Shown: positions 52,869-60,223 of the stretch, one piece after another
Layout: the number at the start of each line of letters is the position of its first letter
How positions within the stretch are numbered: the first letter of the stretch is position 1
Assembly: GCA_046330075.1 (NCBI GenBank)
Contig: JAXLTL010000001.1
Coordinates: forward strand, 372,001-436,000
Source: JAJTFW01 sp046330075
Lineage (GTDB): Bacteria; Bacteroidota; Bacteroidia; AKYH767-A; OLB10
Direction of reading: 5' to 3'
Length of the DNA stretch: 64,000 bases
Notes under the pieces: model-generated
The model's input: only the letters and a program-made list of their open reading frames with translations
Told to the model about the DNA's origin: nothing
Databases searched by the model: none
Made by a program: the position numbers and the translations under genes

Positions 52869-52947
52869 GAATTTTGAAAGCGGGGTTTATATGGTCAACC
52901 TGGTCACGGATCGGGAGACGTTGTCGTTTAAGACGATGAAATTCTAG
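52869..52947 (+). pseudogene. Degenerate fourth sorting-domain remnant
   Basis: The frame GVYMVNLVTDRETLSFKTMKF ends in a TAG and is followed by TTACAGGAGCATTTGTCGG, a diverged version of the sequence after each complete copy. It is the last ~22 codons of another sorting-domain tail. Confidence 0.75.
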
Positions 52948-53069
52948 TTACAGGAGCATTTGTCGGTTTAAACGCAGCGAAAACGGCGACTCGCAACGGA
53001 CGCAGGGAAATCTTCATAACATTAAAAACATTTTAACCATTTAACATTTTAACTCCCGCCTTGCGGGAT

Positions 53070-53119
53070 ATAACACTTATAACACTTATAACATTTAAAA
53101 CATTTATAACATTTATAAC
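53070..53119. repeat. AT-rich 9-bp tandem repeat
   Basis: About five and a half units of ATAACACTT / ATAACATTT / AAAACATTT, just before a terminator. A small CCCGC/GCGGG hairpin precedes it at about 53055-53067. Confidence 0.85.
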
Positions 53120-53120
53120 A

Positions 53121-53162
53121 AAAAAAAACGTCCATCCGCAAAGGCGGATGGACGTTTTTTTT
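53121..53162. terminator. Bidirectional terminator
   Basis: AACGTCCATCCGC / GCGGATGGACGTT stem with a 4-nt loop, an A-run on the left and a T-run on the right; it ends the convergent DUF4139 gene. Confidence 0.93.
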
Positions 53163-53180
53163 AACAGTTATACTTGATTT

Positions 53181-54803
53181 TTACAACCCCATTATCTGTT
53201 TATCCTTCGGATATTTCACCTTGAAGGTTAAACGTTTTTTGGTGGTTTCTCCGGCAGGTATTTGCATCTTCCATTTTACTTCGCCTGTTTCGCTATTGTA
53301 TTCGGCACCGCTGAGTTCGTCGATTTTTACTTCGATGTCTTTCTGCATGCTTACCGGTACCTGATCAAGAAGGATGAGCGAGATGGCTTCTTTCTTGCCG
53401 TTTTTAACAGTGATGTCGTAACTCAGATTCCGTTCTTTGTTTCCGCCGAAGAGTTTGTTTCCGCTGAGGTCTTTGAGTTTTTCGCGTTTTACAACAATGC
53501 GTTTGTCGCGGCCCAGGGATATTTCAAGCGTGTCATTGGATTCAGCAGGGTTGATATACGATTCTCCAACATAGGCACCGTCGAAGTAAATGTTGGCACC
53601 GCCGGGCGATAAACTGAGGTCTTCCCAGCCGGTGATTTTCGCAGTGAGGAAGGCATCTGCATCGAGTTTGGGTATAGCCACATAGTTATATTCGGCCTGC
53701 AGGTTGTATTTCTGTATTTCTACCTGGTATTCCTGTCCATCGGATGGAATGGTGTAGGGCGTCATGATGTCGAAGGAGGAGTTGAGCGCATTCTGGCTTA
53801 CGTTGACTTCGATGGCTTTCATGGCCACCTTTGCATCTTCTTCCCGGTCCCTTGCTCCGGCGGCAAGAGTTTGTTCTTGCATGACAGGAGCGGCCATCGG
53901 AACGGCACCTTGTTTACCGTATAAGGCCACAGGCATGTAGTAGTTGAGCATCCAGGGGTATAAAACCGGGCGATCATTGCCAATGGAGGGATTGCCGGTG
54001 CTCAGACTGAGTTTTACCTGGTTCCAGTCTTCGCCGCTGCTTTGATTGACCTTGGCTTTGTAAACAAGCTCAAAGGGGCTGTTAACGTCTTTCGCTTTGA
54101 GATCATAAAACGCATACCAGCTTACATTGGATTGGATTACATAACTGAAATCAAATCCTGCCATGCCACGCGCTCCCGCATTTACTTTTACAATGATATT
54201 ACCGGTGGGCTGATCGTTTTTGGCTCGCAGTGTATTGAGTTGTTGCTGCAGCTTACCAACCTGCTCGTTGAGCTTTTTCTCTTTTTGTTGTTCTTCGAGC
54301 TGGTCTTGCTTGAGTTCTCCCATCTTCTTGATAAAATAGTCCACCATGGGCTCCAGTTCATCGGCCAGCACACCGTTGTTGGCACCACCGATGCTTTTGT
54401 TGGCGGTCAGCAGACTTTGTGTTTCAGTGAGCACCGCGATTTTATTTCTGACCTGTTGTAAACGGAGGGTGAGGGAGTCGAGGTCTCCTTCAAGACGCTG
54501 TACTTCTTTGGATTTCTTTTTTTCTTTGAGATAGTTGGTCTGGAAAGTGACGGATAAAATGGTGGCATCGCCGGTGCCTTTGAGCATGATGCTTTGTGGA
54601 TTGATGTAGGGGGAAAGTCCGTCGAAAACGACTTCCTGAATGCCCGGATTAAGGGTGGCTTTGGCGGTCCTGCTGACCATCGCCCCGTTTTGATAAATGC
54701 GTACGTCTTTGATGTCGGCATTGCTGACCCATACCGGGTCCTGGGCAAGGAGGGGGAGCTGCAACAGGCAAAATGCTGCGAGCATCCGGGCGAATTTTTT
54801 CAT
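53181..54803 (-). CDS. DUF4139/DUF4140 (mucoidy inhibitor A-like) exported protein
   Basis: 540 residues. Signal peptide (FARMLAAFCLLQLPLLAQ). The N-terminal DUF4140 region has VRIYQNGAMVSRTAKATLNPG and LSPYINPQSIMLKGTGDATIL. A coiled coil follows at about 95-200 (LEEQQKEKKLNEQVGKLQQQ), then DUF4139 from about 210 to the end (SYVIQSNVSWYAFYDLKAK, KLSLSTGNPSIGN, FDGAYVGESYINPAES, LTFKVKYPKDKQIMGL). Members occur in bacteria and fungi; the function is unclear. Single-gene unit. Confidence 0.92.
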   Translation of the reverse strand: MKKFARMLAAFCLLQLPLLAQDPVWVSNADIKDVRIYQNGAMVSRTAKATLNPGIQEVVFDGLSPYINPQSIMLKGTGDATILSVTFQTNYLKEKKKSKEVQRLEGDLDSLTLRLQQVRNKIAVLTETQSLLTANKSIGGANNGVLADELEPMVDYFIKKMGELKQDQLEEQQKEKKLNEQVGKLQQQLNTLRAKNDQPTGNIIVKVNAGARGMAGFDFSYVIQSNVSWYAFYDLKAKDVNSPFELVYKAKVNQSSGEDWNQVKLSLSTGNPSIGNDRPVLYPWMLNYYMPVALYGKQGAVPMAAPVMQEQTLAAGARDREEDAKVAMKAIEVNVSQNALNSSFDIMTPYTIPSDGQEYQVEIQKYNLQAEYNYVAIPKLDADAFLTAKITGWEDLSLSPGGANIYFDGAYVGESYINPAESNDTLEISLGRDKRIVVKREKLKDLSGNKLFGGNKERNLSYDITVKNGKKEAISLILLDQVPVSMQKDIEVKIDELSGAEYNSETGEVKWKMQIPAGETTKKRLTFKVKYPKDKQIMGL

Positions 54804-54929
54804 AGAATTTTCTGATTATGCATGCACAGGATGCATCAACGAAGATATTCCATAATTCAGTATCACCCGTTCAGATTATTTTCATCTGGCGACTTTTTCA
54901 CAATTGGATGACCTTGGTGCCGAATCCGG

Positions 54930-54937
54930 TATTTTTG
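54930..54937 (+). promoter_or_regulatory. Putative -7 box (TATTTTTG)
   Basis: Exact TAnnTTTG match ending 4 bp before the recF ATG, with a TTG 23 bp upstream of it at 54904-54906. Confidence 0.45.
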
Positions 54938-54941
54938 CCCC

Positions 54942-56027
54942 ATGTACCTGAGTCGCCTCACCTTGTTTAACTTTAAGAACTACGCAGAAGCAGAGTATAA
55001 CTTCGGCGCCGGGGCGAATGCGTTTACGGGGAATAACGGTTCGGGGAAGACCAATATCCTGGATGCCATCCATTATCTCTGCCTGTGTAAAAGCTATTTC
55101 AACGCGACGGATACCCATTCGGTGAAACACGGGGAGTCGTTTTTTTCAATCAGCGGTTCTTTCGATATGGAGGATACCACGGAGGAGATTGTGGTACTGG
55201 TGAAAACCGGACAGAAAAAGAGCGTGAAACGGAACCAGAAGGAGTATCAGCGCCTCGGCGACCATGTGGGACTCCTGCCAGTGGTGATGGAAGCTCCGGT
55301 AGATCAGGAACTGATCATCGGAGGCAGCGAGGAACGCCGGAAATTAATGGACGCCATCATTTGTCAATACGATCATGCATATCTCGACGATCTGGTGGCC
55401 TATAACCGGGTGCTGCAGCAACGGAATGCCTTGGTAAAGCAGTCGGCAAAGGGAGGATTTGCGGATCCCGGACTCTGGCAGGTATGGGATGAACAACTGG
55501 CTTTATACGGTCACAGGGTGTTTGATGCACGGACCCGTTTCATGGAGCAGTTTTTACCGTTATTCAGCTCTTCATATCAGTATCTCACGGGCGAAAACGA
55601 AGTTGCAGCTATCAGCTACAACAGCCAACTGGCGGAGGAGCGGCTGGAAAATATTCTGACCCGGAATCTGCAAAAGGACTTGGCTTTACAGTACACGTCG
55701 TCCGGTATTCACCGCGATGATCTGGTGCTGACCCTGAATGGTCATCCGGTAAAACGTATTGGCTCGCAGGGACAACAGAAATCGGTCATTCTCGCGCTCA
55801 AACTGGCGCAGTTTCACATCATCCGCGAAGCGAAGGGCATCAAGCCGATCCTGATGCTGGATGATATTTTCGATAAACTGGATCTGCAACGGATCACCCG
55901 CCTGATGGAACTGGTGAGCAAGGAAACATTTGGTCAGTTGTTTTTAACGGATACGTCAGAAGAGCATGTGCAGAAAGTGTTCGCCACCATCGGTGTTCCG
56001 CTGAATACAATTCCCTGTTCAGGCTGA
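54942..56027 (+). CDS. recF: DNA replication and repair protein RecF
   Basis: 361 residues: LSRLTLFNFKNYAEAEYNF, Walker A TGNNGSGKTNILDAIHYL, the SSGIHRDDLVLTLNG segment, signature GSQGQQKSVILALKLAQ and Walker B PILMLDDIFDKLD. RecF helps load RecA at gaps. Its stop abuts the coaD stop from the other strand with no spacer or terminator. Confidence 0.97.
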   Translation: MYLSRLTLFNFKNYAEAEYNFGAGANAFTGNNGSGKTNILDAIHYLCLCKSYFNATDTHSVKHGESFFSISGSFDMEDTTEEIVVLVKTGQKKSVKRNQKEYQRLGDHVGLLPVVMEAPVDQELIIGGSEERRKLMDAIICQYDHAYLDDLVAYNRVLQQRNALVKQSAKGGFADPGLWQVWDEQLALYGHRVFDARTRFMEQFLPLFSSSYQYLTGENEVAAISYNSQLAEERLENILTRNLQKDLALQYTSSGIHRDDLVLTLNGHPVKRIGSQGQQKSVILALKLAQFHIIREAKGIKPILMLDDIFDKLDLQRITRLMELVSKETFGQLFLTDTSEEHVQKVFATIGVPLNTIPCSG

Positions 56028-56489
56028 TTATTTCAATCGTACGCCATCGGCCACGAACGGAGTCGCATTGCCGCCATTACGGATGATGTCACGTACGATC
56101 GTGGAAGAGACCGGAGCATACTGCGGTGAGGACAAAATGAACACGGTTTCAATGCCGCGTTCCATGTAATGATTCATCTGGGCGATAGCCTTCTCAAATT
56201 CGAAGTCGGCAGAGGTCCTTAAGCCGCGAAGGATAAAACGGGCGTGTACTTTTTTGCAGAATTCTACCGTAAGGCCGTTGTACGAGTGTACTTCAACCTG
56301 CGGAAAATCGGAGAAACTATCCTTGATCCATTGTACACGGTCCTGCAAAGGAAACATGTAATTCTTAGACGTATTGTTGCCAACCCCGATGATGATTTTA
56401 TCAAAAAGATCAAGTGATCGGGTGATCACATCTACGTGTCCGATGGTAATGGGATCGAAACTGCCGGGGAAGAGAGCTATCCTTGACAT
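56028..56489 (-). CDS. coaD: Pantetheine-phosphate adenylyltransferase
   Basis: 153 residues. ALFPGSFDPITIGHVDVITRS carries the nucleotidyltransferase (T/H)xGH motif, and the second part has FILRGLRTSADFEFE, MNHYMERGIETVFI and VSSTIVRDII, all standard for CoaD. It adenylates 4'-phosphopantetheine to dephospho-CoA, the step after coaBC. Downstream of rsmD by 26 bp, the usual pairing of these two genes. Confidence 0.97.
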   Translation of the reverse strand: MSRIALFPGSFDPITIGHVDVITRSLDLFDKIIIGVGNNTSKNYMFPLQDRVQWIKDSFSDFPQVEVHSYNGLTVEFCKKVHARFILRGLRTSADFEFEKAIAQMNHYMERGIETVFILSSPQYAPVSSTIVRDIIRNGGNATPFVADGVRLK

Positions 56490-56515
56490 AGGCCAGATAT
56501 TTTAACGAAGATACT

Positions 56516-57076
56516 TTATTCGGCCGATTCTTCCGCCAAGCTCTCTTTGAAGAAGGAAAAACTCACGTTCCCGTATTTCCGGGTTTCCTGCAGATTCGGG
56601 GTGCCGGTCAATGGGTTTTTCGTTTCGTGTTCGATGATCAGCACTCCTTTGGGCGTGAGTAAACGCTGACCGAAAACGATCTCGACCAGCTCCGTTGCCG
56701 GTGTTTCTGCAAAGGGCGCGTCGGCAACAATGATGTCGTACGGCCCCCGGCTGTTTTTCAGAAAGCGCAACGCATCTGCATTGATGGCCTGAATGCCCGG
56801 AGCGGCTTGCAGCAGTTGCAGGGTTTCCTTGATAAAACGGATACAGCCGGGATGTTTATCTACCGCAGTAACGGTGTGACAACCGCGGGAGGCGAATTCA
56901 TACGTAAGCGCTCCTGTGCCTGCGTACAGATCCAGCACCTTACAGTTCCTGAAATTGTACCGGGAGCTGAGGATGTTGAAGAGTCCGGTTTTGGCGAAGT
57001 CCGTGGTGGGACGCACCGGCAGATTTTTGGGCGGGTGTATTTGTCGGCTCCGGTATGTTCCGCTTATAATACGCAC
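56516..57076 (-). CDS. rsmD: 16S rRNA (guanine-N2) methyltransferase RsmD-like
   Basis: 186 residues from a GTG at 57076. RIISGTYRSRQIHPPKNLPVRPTTDFAKTGLFNIL is the RsmD start (shown only in part by position 1-35), and the SAM site is VLDLYAGTGALTYEFASRG. The motif IV that normally reads DPPY/F is DAPF here (VADAPFAE). RsmD modifies G966 of 16S rRNA. Overlaps the DUF3822 gene by 13 bp and precedes coaD. Confidence 0.88.
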   Translation of the reverse strand: MRIISGTYRSRQIHPPKNLPVRPTTDFAKTGLFNILSSRYNFRNCKVLDLYAGTGALTYEFASRGCHTVTAVDKHPGCIRFIKETLQLLQAAPGIQAINADALRFLKNSRGPYDIIVADAPFAETPATELVEIVFGQRLLTPKGVLIIEHETKNPLTGTPNLQETRKYGNVSFSFFKESLAEESAE

Positions 57077-57951
57077 AGGTATTGTGTGAACAATCCAAAA
57101 AGGGAGTGCGGTGAGAGTTTATCGAATCCGTAACTGTAGTGGAGATGGTCTGCAGCTTCTCCCAGTACCACATTCCGTACATATTTACGGGCCAGCATCC
57201 AGTGGGCGCCGGTTTTTTCTATCTCTCCATAACAACGGACCGTGGCGACATCCGGATTGAGTTGCTGCTGTTCCATTGAAAAGAGCAGATAATAAATAAA
57301 ATCTTCAGAGGTCTGGTAGGGGAAGATATTGAAGAAGCGCAGTTCTCCACCTTGTGTAATGACAATATCAAGCTCTTGCTGACGCAGCAAAACTGACACC
57401 ACCGGTTCTGATTCGTGTTTGTTGATGCGGAGCTGGCTTTCGATAAATGCAGAGGAGGCATGGAAAAGAGAGGCTTCTTTGAAGCGTTCACCGGTTTCGC
57501 TGAGGAATCCTTCTTCTGCAGCATAAATCATATGCGCATTGGCAGAGCGGATCGGATCGGCATAAAACCGGTCGAGGGTATTCAAACGGCAGGTGAGGGC
57601 GAGTGTGTCCTCAATATGGTCCTTGCTGAACAATGGATCCGGCACCAGACTATGTTTCAAACTATGGATGCCGATGATGGTCTGCGAAGGCTGAATGTCG
57701 CGCAGGATTTCGTCGTCTTCCAGAATCCGGGAAAAGAATCCTTCGGTATAAGGAGATGCCTCCGGCTGCTCGTTAACAATGCGGTAATCGCGAAGCACTA
57801 CGGCCTTCTGACGGGGACGGTCGATAACGCCGTAAGCGATACGTTGCTGTTCAGCCAGCAGGAGTAAAATCGGTTCTTCCACCATGCCCTGGGTGTAGGA
57901 CTCGTCGGTGATTTTATGCTTAAGACTGAAACGCAGGTCGCTTTGTACCAT
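57064..57951 (-). CDS. DUF3822 family protein
   Basis: 295 residues from the ATG at 57951 (MVQSDLRFSLKHKITDES). The chain has two similar halves with ASHA2-type actin-like strands: LLLAEQQRIAYGVID, RIVNEQPEASPYTEGFFSRI, then SVLLRQQELDIVITQGGELRFFNIFPYQTSEDFIYYLLF in the second half (partly quoted). DUF3822 is a Bacteroidota family found next to rsmD and coaD; the function is unknown. A TATTTTTG box at 57957-57964 would give an almost leaderless transcript. Confidence 0.85.
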   Translation of the reverse strand: MVQSDLRFSLKHKITDESYTQGMVEEPILLLLAEQQRIAYGVIDRPRQKAVVLRDYRIVNEQPEASPYTEGFFSRILEDDEILRDIQPSQTIIGIHSLKHSLVPDPLFSKDHIEDTLALTCRLNTLDRFYADPIRSANAHMIYAAEEGFLSETGERFKEASLFHASSAFIESQLRINKHESEPVVSVLLRQQELDIVITQGGELRFFNIFPYQTSEDFIYYLLFSMEQQQLNPDVATVRCYGEIEKTGAHWMLARKYVRNVVLGEAADHLHYSYGFDKLSPHSLFGLFTQYLCVL

Positions 57952-58002
57952 CTCTGCAAAAATAATTATTCCCGACGAATACCGGTAAAGGGGTCTAAGT
58001 GT

Positions 58003-59466
58003 ATGCTTTTCACGATATTTGACCTTTATTTTGAGACAGTGACCACACAGGAGAAGGCAGCATACGTTTTTGAGAGGATTCATGGTTTTTTAAAGTTTCC
58101 TCCCACACAGGGACAAGAGCGGTTCATCCGGAAATTCAGCGATTTCGCGGCTTCCGGAGCAGAAGGTATCTTTCTATTGAAAGGATATGCGGGTACCGGA
58201 AAAACAACGATGATGTCGGCGTTGACGGAGTCGTTTAACAATATCGTATTGCTGGCACCCACAGGACGGGCTGCGAAAGTCCTCTCCGGTTATACGGGAA
58301 AGCCGGCGTTTACCATTCACAAACATCTTTACCGGCCGGCCATGACCAGCGACGGACGTATGATGTTGCGGCTGGCGGATAACCATTACCGGAAAACACT
58401 CTTCATTGTTGACGAAGCCTCTATGATTCCCGATGCAGCCATTGATGATGCCTCGAGTCCGTTTCCGGGGGTGAATCTCCTGAGCGATCTGGTGCGGTAT
58501 GTCTATAGTGGTATTTCCTGCCGGCTGATGCTGGTGGGAGATACTGCCCAGTTGCCTCCGGTACATTTTTCCGAGAGTCCCGCCCTCGACCCCGACCATC
58601 TGCGGGCACGTTTTCGGAGAGAAGTCTATTCGGTGGAACTTACCGAAGTAGTGCGTCAGCAGGAGCAGAGTGAGATCCTGCTAAACGCCACGCATATCCG
58701 TCAATTGTTAAAGACAGAAGATGAACCACAGGAACTGAAGATTCAGACCATCGGTGATGTGGCCATCATGCCACCCCGCGATCTGCCGGAACAATTACAT
58801 TCCCTCTATAAAGAGCATGGCAAGGATAATGTAATGGTCATCACCCGGTCGAACAAAGCAGCCATTCAGTATAACCGCCTTATTCGCTACCAGACACTCT
58901 GGCTGGAGGACGAGATAGGAGGGGGCGATAACCTGATGGTGGTGAAGAACAACTACCACTGGCTGCCGGATGATCATTCGGCCGGTTTTATCGCGAATGG
59001 CGATGTGCTGGAAGTGCTCAAAACTTATCATTTTGAAGAGCGGTTTGGCTTTCGCTTTGCCATGGCGATTCTGCAATCATCCGACTATCCCGATCAGCCT
59101 CCGTTCGAAGCCATGATTCTGCTGAACACCCTCAGCAGCGAGTCGCCATCTCTTTCCACACCTGAACAGCGTAAATTATTCGATGCGCTGCATGAATATT
59201 ATGCAGAGGAGGAGCCCGATAAAAAACGCCGCAATGCACTGATTAAAAAAGACCCGTACTACAATGCCTTGCAGGTGAAGTTTGCCTATGCTATCACCTG
59301 TCACAAAGCACAAGGCGGACAATGGCCTGTTGTTTTTGTGGATCAGGGATACCTGACGGAGGAGATGCTGAATGAGGAGTATTACCGCTGGTTGTATACG
59401 GCTTTTACCCGTGCGTCGGAAAAACTCTTTCTGCTGAATTTTGATCCCAGGTTCCTGGAAGAGTAA
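58003..59466 (+). CDS. RecD/Pif1-like superfamily 1 helicase
   Basis: 487 residues from the ATG at 58003. Walker A is LKGYAGTGKTTMMSAL near residue 65, followed by LLAPTGRAAKVLSGYTG (motif Ia), IVDEASMIPD (motif II), LVGDTAQLPPV (motif III), and at the C-terminus FAYAITCHKAQGGQWPVVFVD and YTAFTRASEKLFLL (motifs V-VI). This is the short RecD2-like ATPase without the N-terminal extension; a DNA repair role is likely but not assigned. Divergent from the DUF3822 gene, convergent with and abutting the ABC ATPase gene. Confidence 0.92.
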   Translation: MLFTIFDLYFETVTTQEKAAYVFERIHGFLKFPPTQGQERFIRKFSDFAASGAEGIFLLKGYAGTGKTTMMSALTESFNNIVLLAPTGRAAKVLSGYTGKPAFTIHKHLYRPAMTSDGRMMLRLADNHYRKTLFIVDEASMIPDAAIDDASSPFPGVNLLSDLVRYVYSGISCRLMLVGDTAQLPPVHFSESPALDPDHLRARFRREVYSVELTEVVRQQEQSEILLNATHIRQLLKTEDEPQELKIQTIGDVAIMPPRDLPEQLHSLYKEHGKDNVMVITRSNKAAIQYNRLIRYQTLWLEDEIGGGDNLMVVKNNYHWLPDDHSAGFIANGDVLEVLKTYHFEERFGFRFAMAILQSSDYPDQPPFEAMILLNTLSSESPSLSTPEQRKLFDALHEYYAEEEPDKKRRNALIKKDPYYNALQVKFAYAITCHKAQGGQWPVVFVDQGYLTEEMLNEEYYRWLYTAFTRASEKLFLLNFDPRFLEE

Positions 59467-60123
59467 TTATCCTTCCATTTTTCCATCCTTCATCACCAGT
59501 TTCCGGTCGGCCATATCAGCCAGTTCCTGATTATGGGTAACGATAATGAAAGTCTGATTTAGCTTTTCACGAAGTTCAAAGAAAAGAGCGTGTAGTGAAC
59601 GGGCGTTTTCGGAGTCCAGGTTTCCGGAAGGTTCATCTGCCAGAATCAGATCAGGATTATTCACCAATGCTCTGGCAATGGCTACACGTTGTTGTTCTCC
59701 ACCCGAAAGTTCCGATGGCTTGTGAAGTGCCCGATGTTCAAGACCGAGGAGATTGAGGAGGGTACGGGCTTTTTCACGGGCTTCATCGAAAGAATTTCCG
59801 GCGATTAGTGCCGGCATAGACACATTTTCAAGTGCATTGAATTCAGCCAGCAACTGGTGAAACTGAAAGATAAAGCCAATGTGTTTATTCCTGAAAGTAG
59901 CCAGCTGGCGGCCGTTTAATTTGCTGATTTCGGCTTCGTTGATACGAATTGTACCCTGGTCCTGCCGGTCAAGTGTCCCCAGAATATGCAGCAAAGTGCT
60001 TTTGCCGGCTCCGGAAGCACCTACGATCGACACCACCTCACGCTTTGCAATATCAAGGTCGATACCTTTCAGAACTTGCAATGTTCCGTATGATTTGGTG
60101 ACCCCCCGGGCAGTTATCAACAT
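59467..60123 (-). CDS. ABC transporter ATP-binding protein, LolD-like
   Basis: 218 residues from the ATG at 60123. Walker A GASGAGKSTLLHIL, Q-loop IFQFHQLLAEFNALENV, signature LSGGEQQRVAIARALV, Walker B LILADEPSGNLDS and the switch His in IIVTHNQEL. The sequence is closest in pattern to LolD/MacB-type ATPases, which drive lipoprotein release or efflux; no permease is adjacent. Divergent from the following membrane protein. Confidence 0.93.
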   Translation of the reverse strand: MLITARGVTKSYGTLQVLKGIDLDIAKREVVSIVGASGAGKSTLLHILGTLDRQDQGTIRINEAEISKLNGRQLATFRNKHIGFIFQFHQLLAEFNALENVSMPALIAGNSFDEAREKARTLLNLLGLEHRALHKPSELSGGEQQRVAIARALVNNPDLILADEPSGNLDSENARSLHALFFELREKLNQTFIIVTHNQELADMADRKLVMKDGKMEG

Positions 60124-60205
60124 AGGCACAAATATAGGGAACCCGGAATTGTAAAAGCTTGTTGGTAAATACCGCTTCCGGACAATCTTAGTAGCATGAA
60201 TCCGT

Positions 60206-60213
60206 TATTTTTG
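60206..60213 (+). promoter_or_regulatory. Putative -7 box (TATTTTTG)
   Basis: Exact TAnnTTTG match ending 10 bp before the ATG at 60224. Confidence 0.45.
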
Positions 60214-60223
60214 CCAATCCCAT

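Noticed and set aside
48000..53200. Insertion sequence or prophage in the repeat-rich region
   Set aside because: No transposase, integrase or phage gene and no terminal inverted repeats with target duplication were seen.
57952..58083. Longer N-terminus for the DUF3822 protein, and likewise for the helicase from 57916
   Set aside because: Both extensions would overlap each other in the divergent gap; the ATGs at 57951 and 58003 start recognisable sequence.
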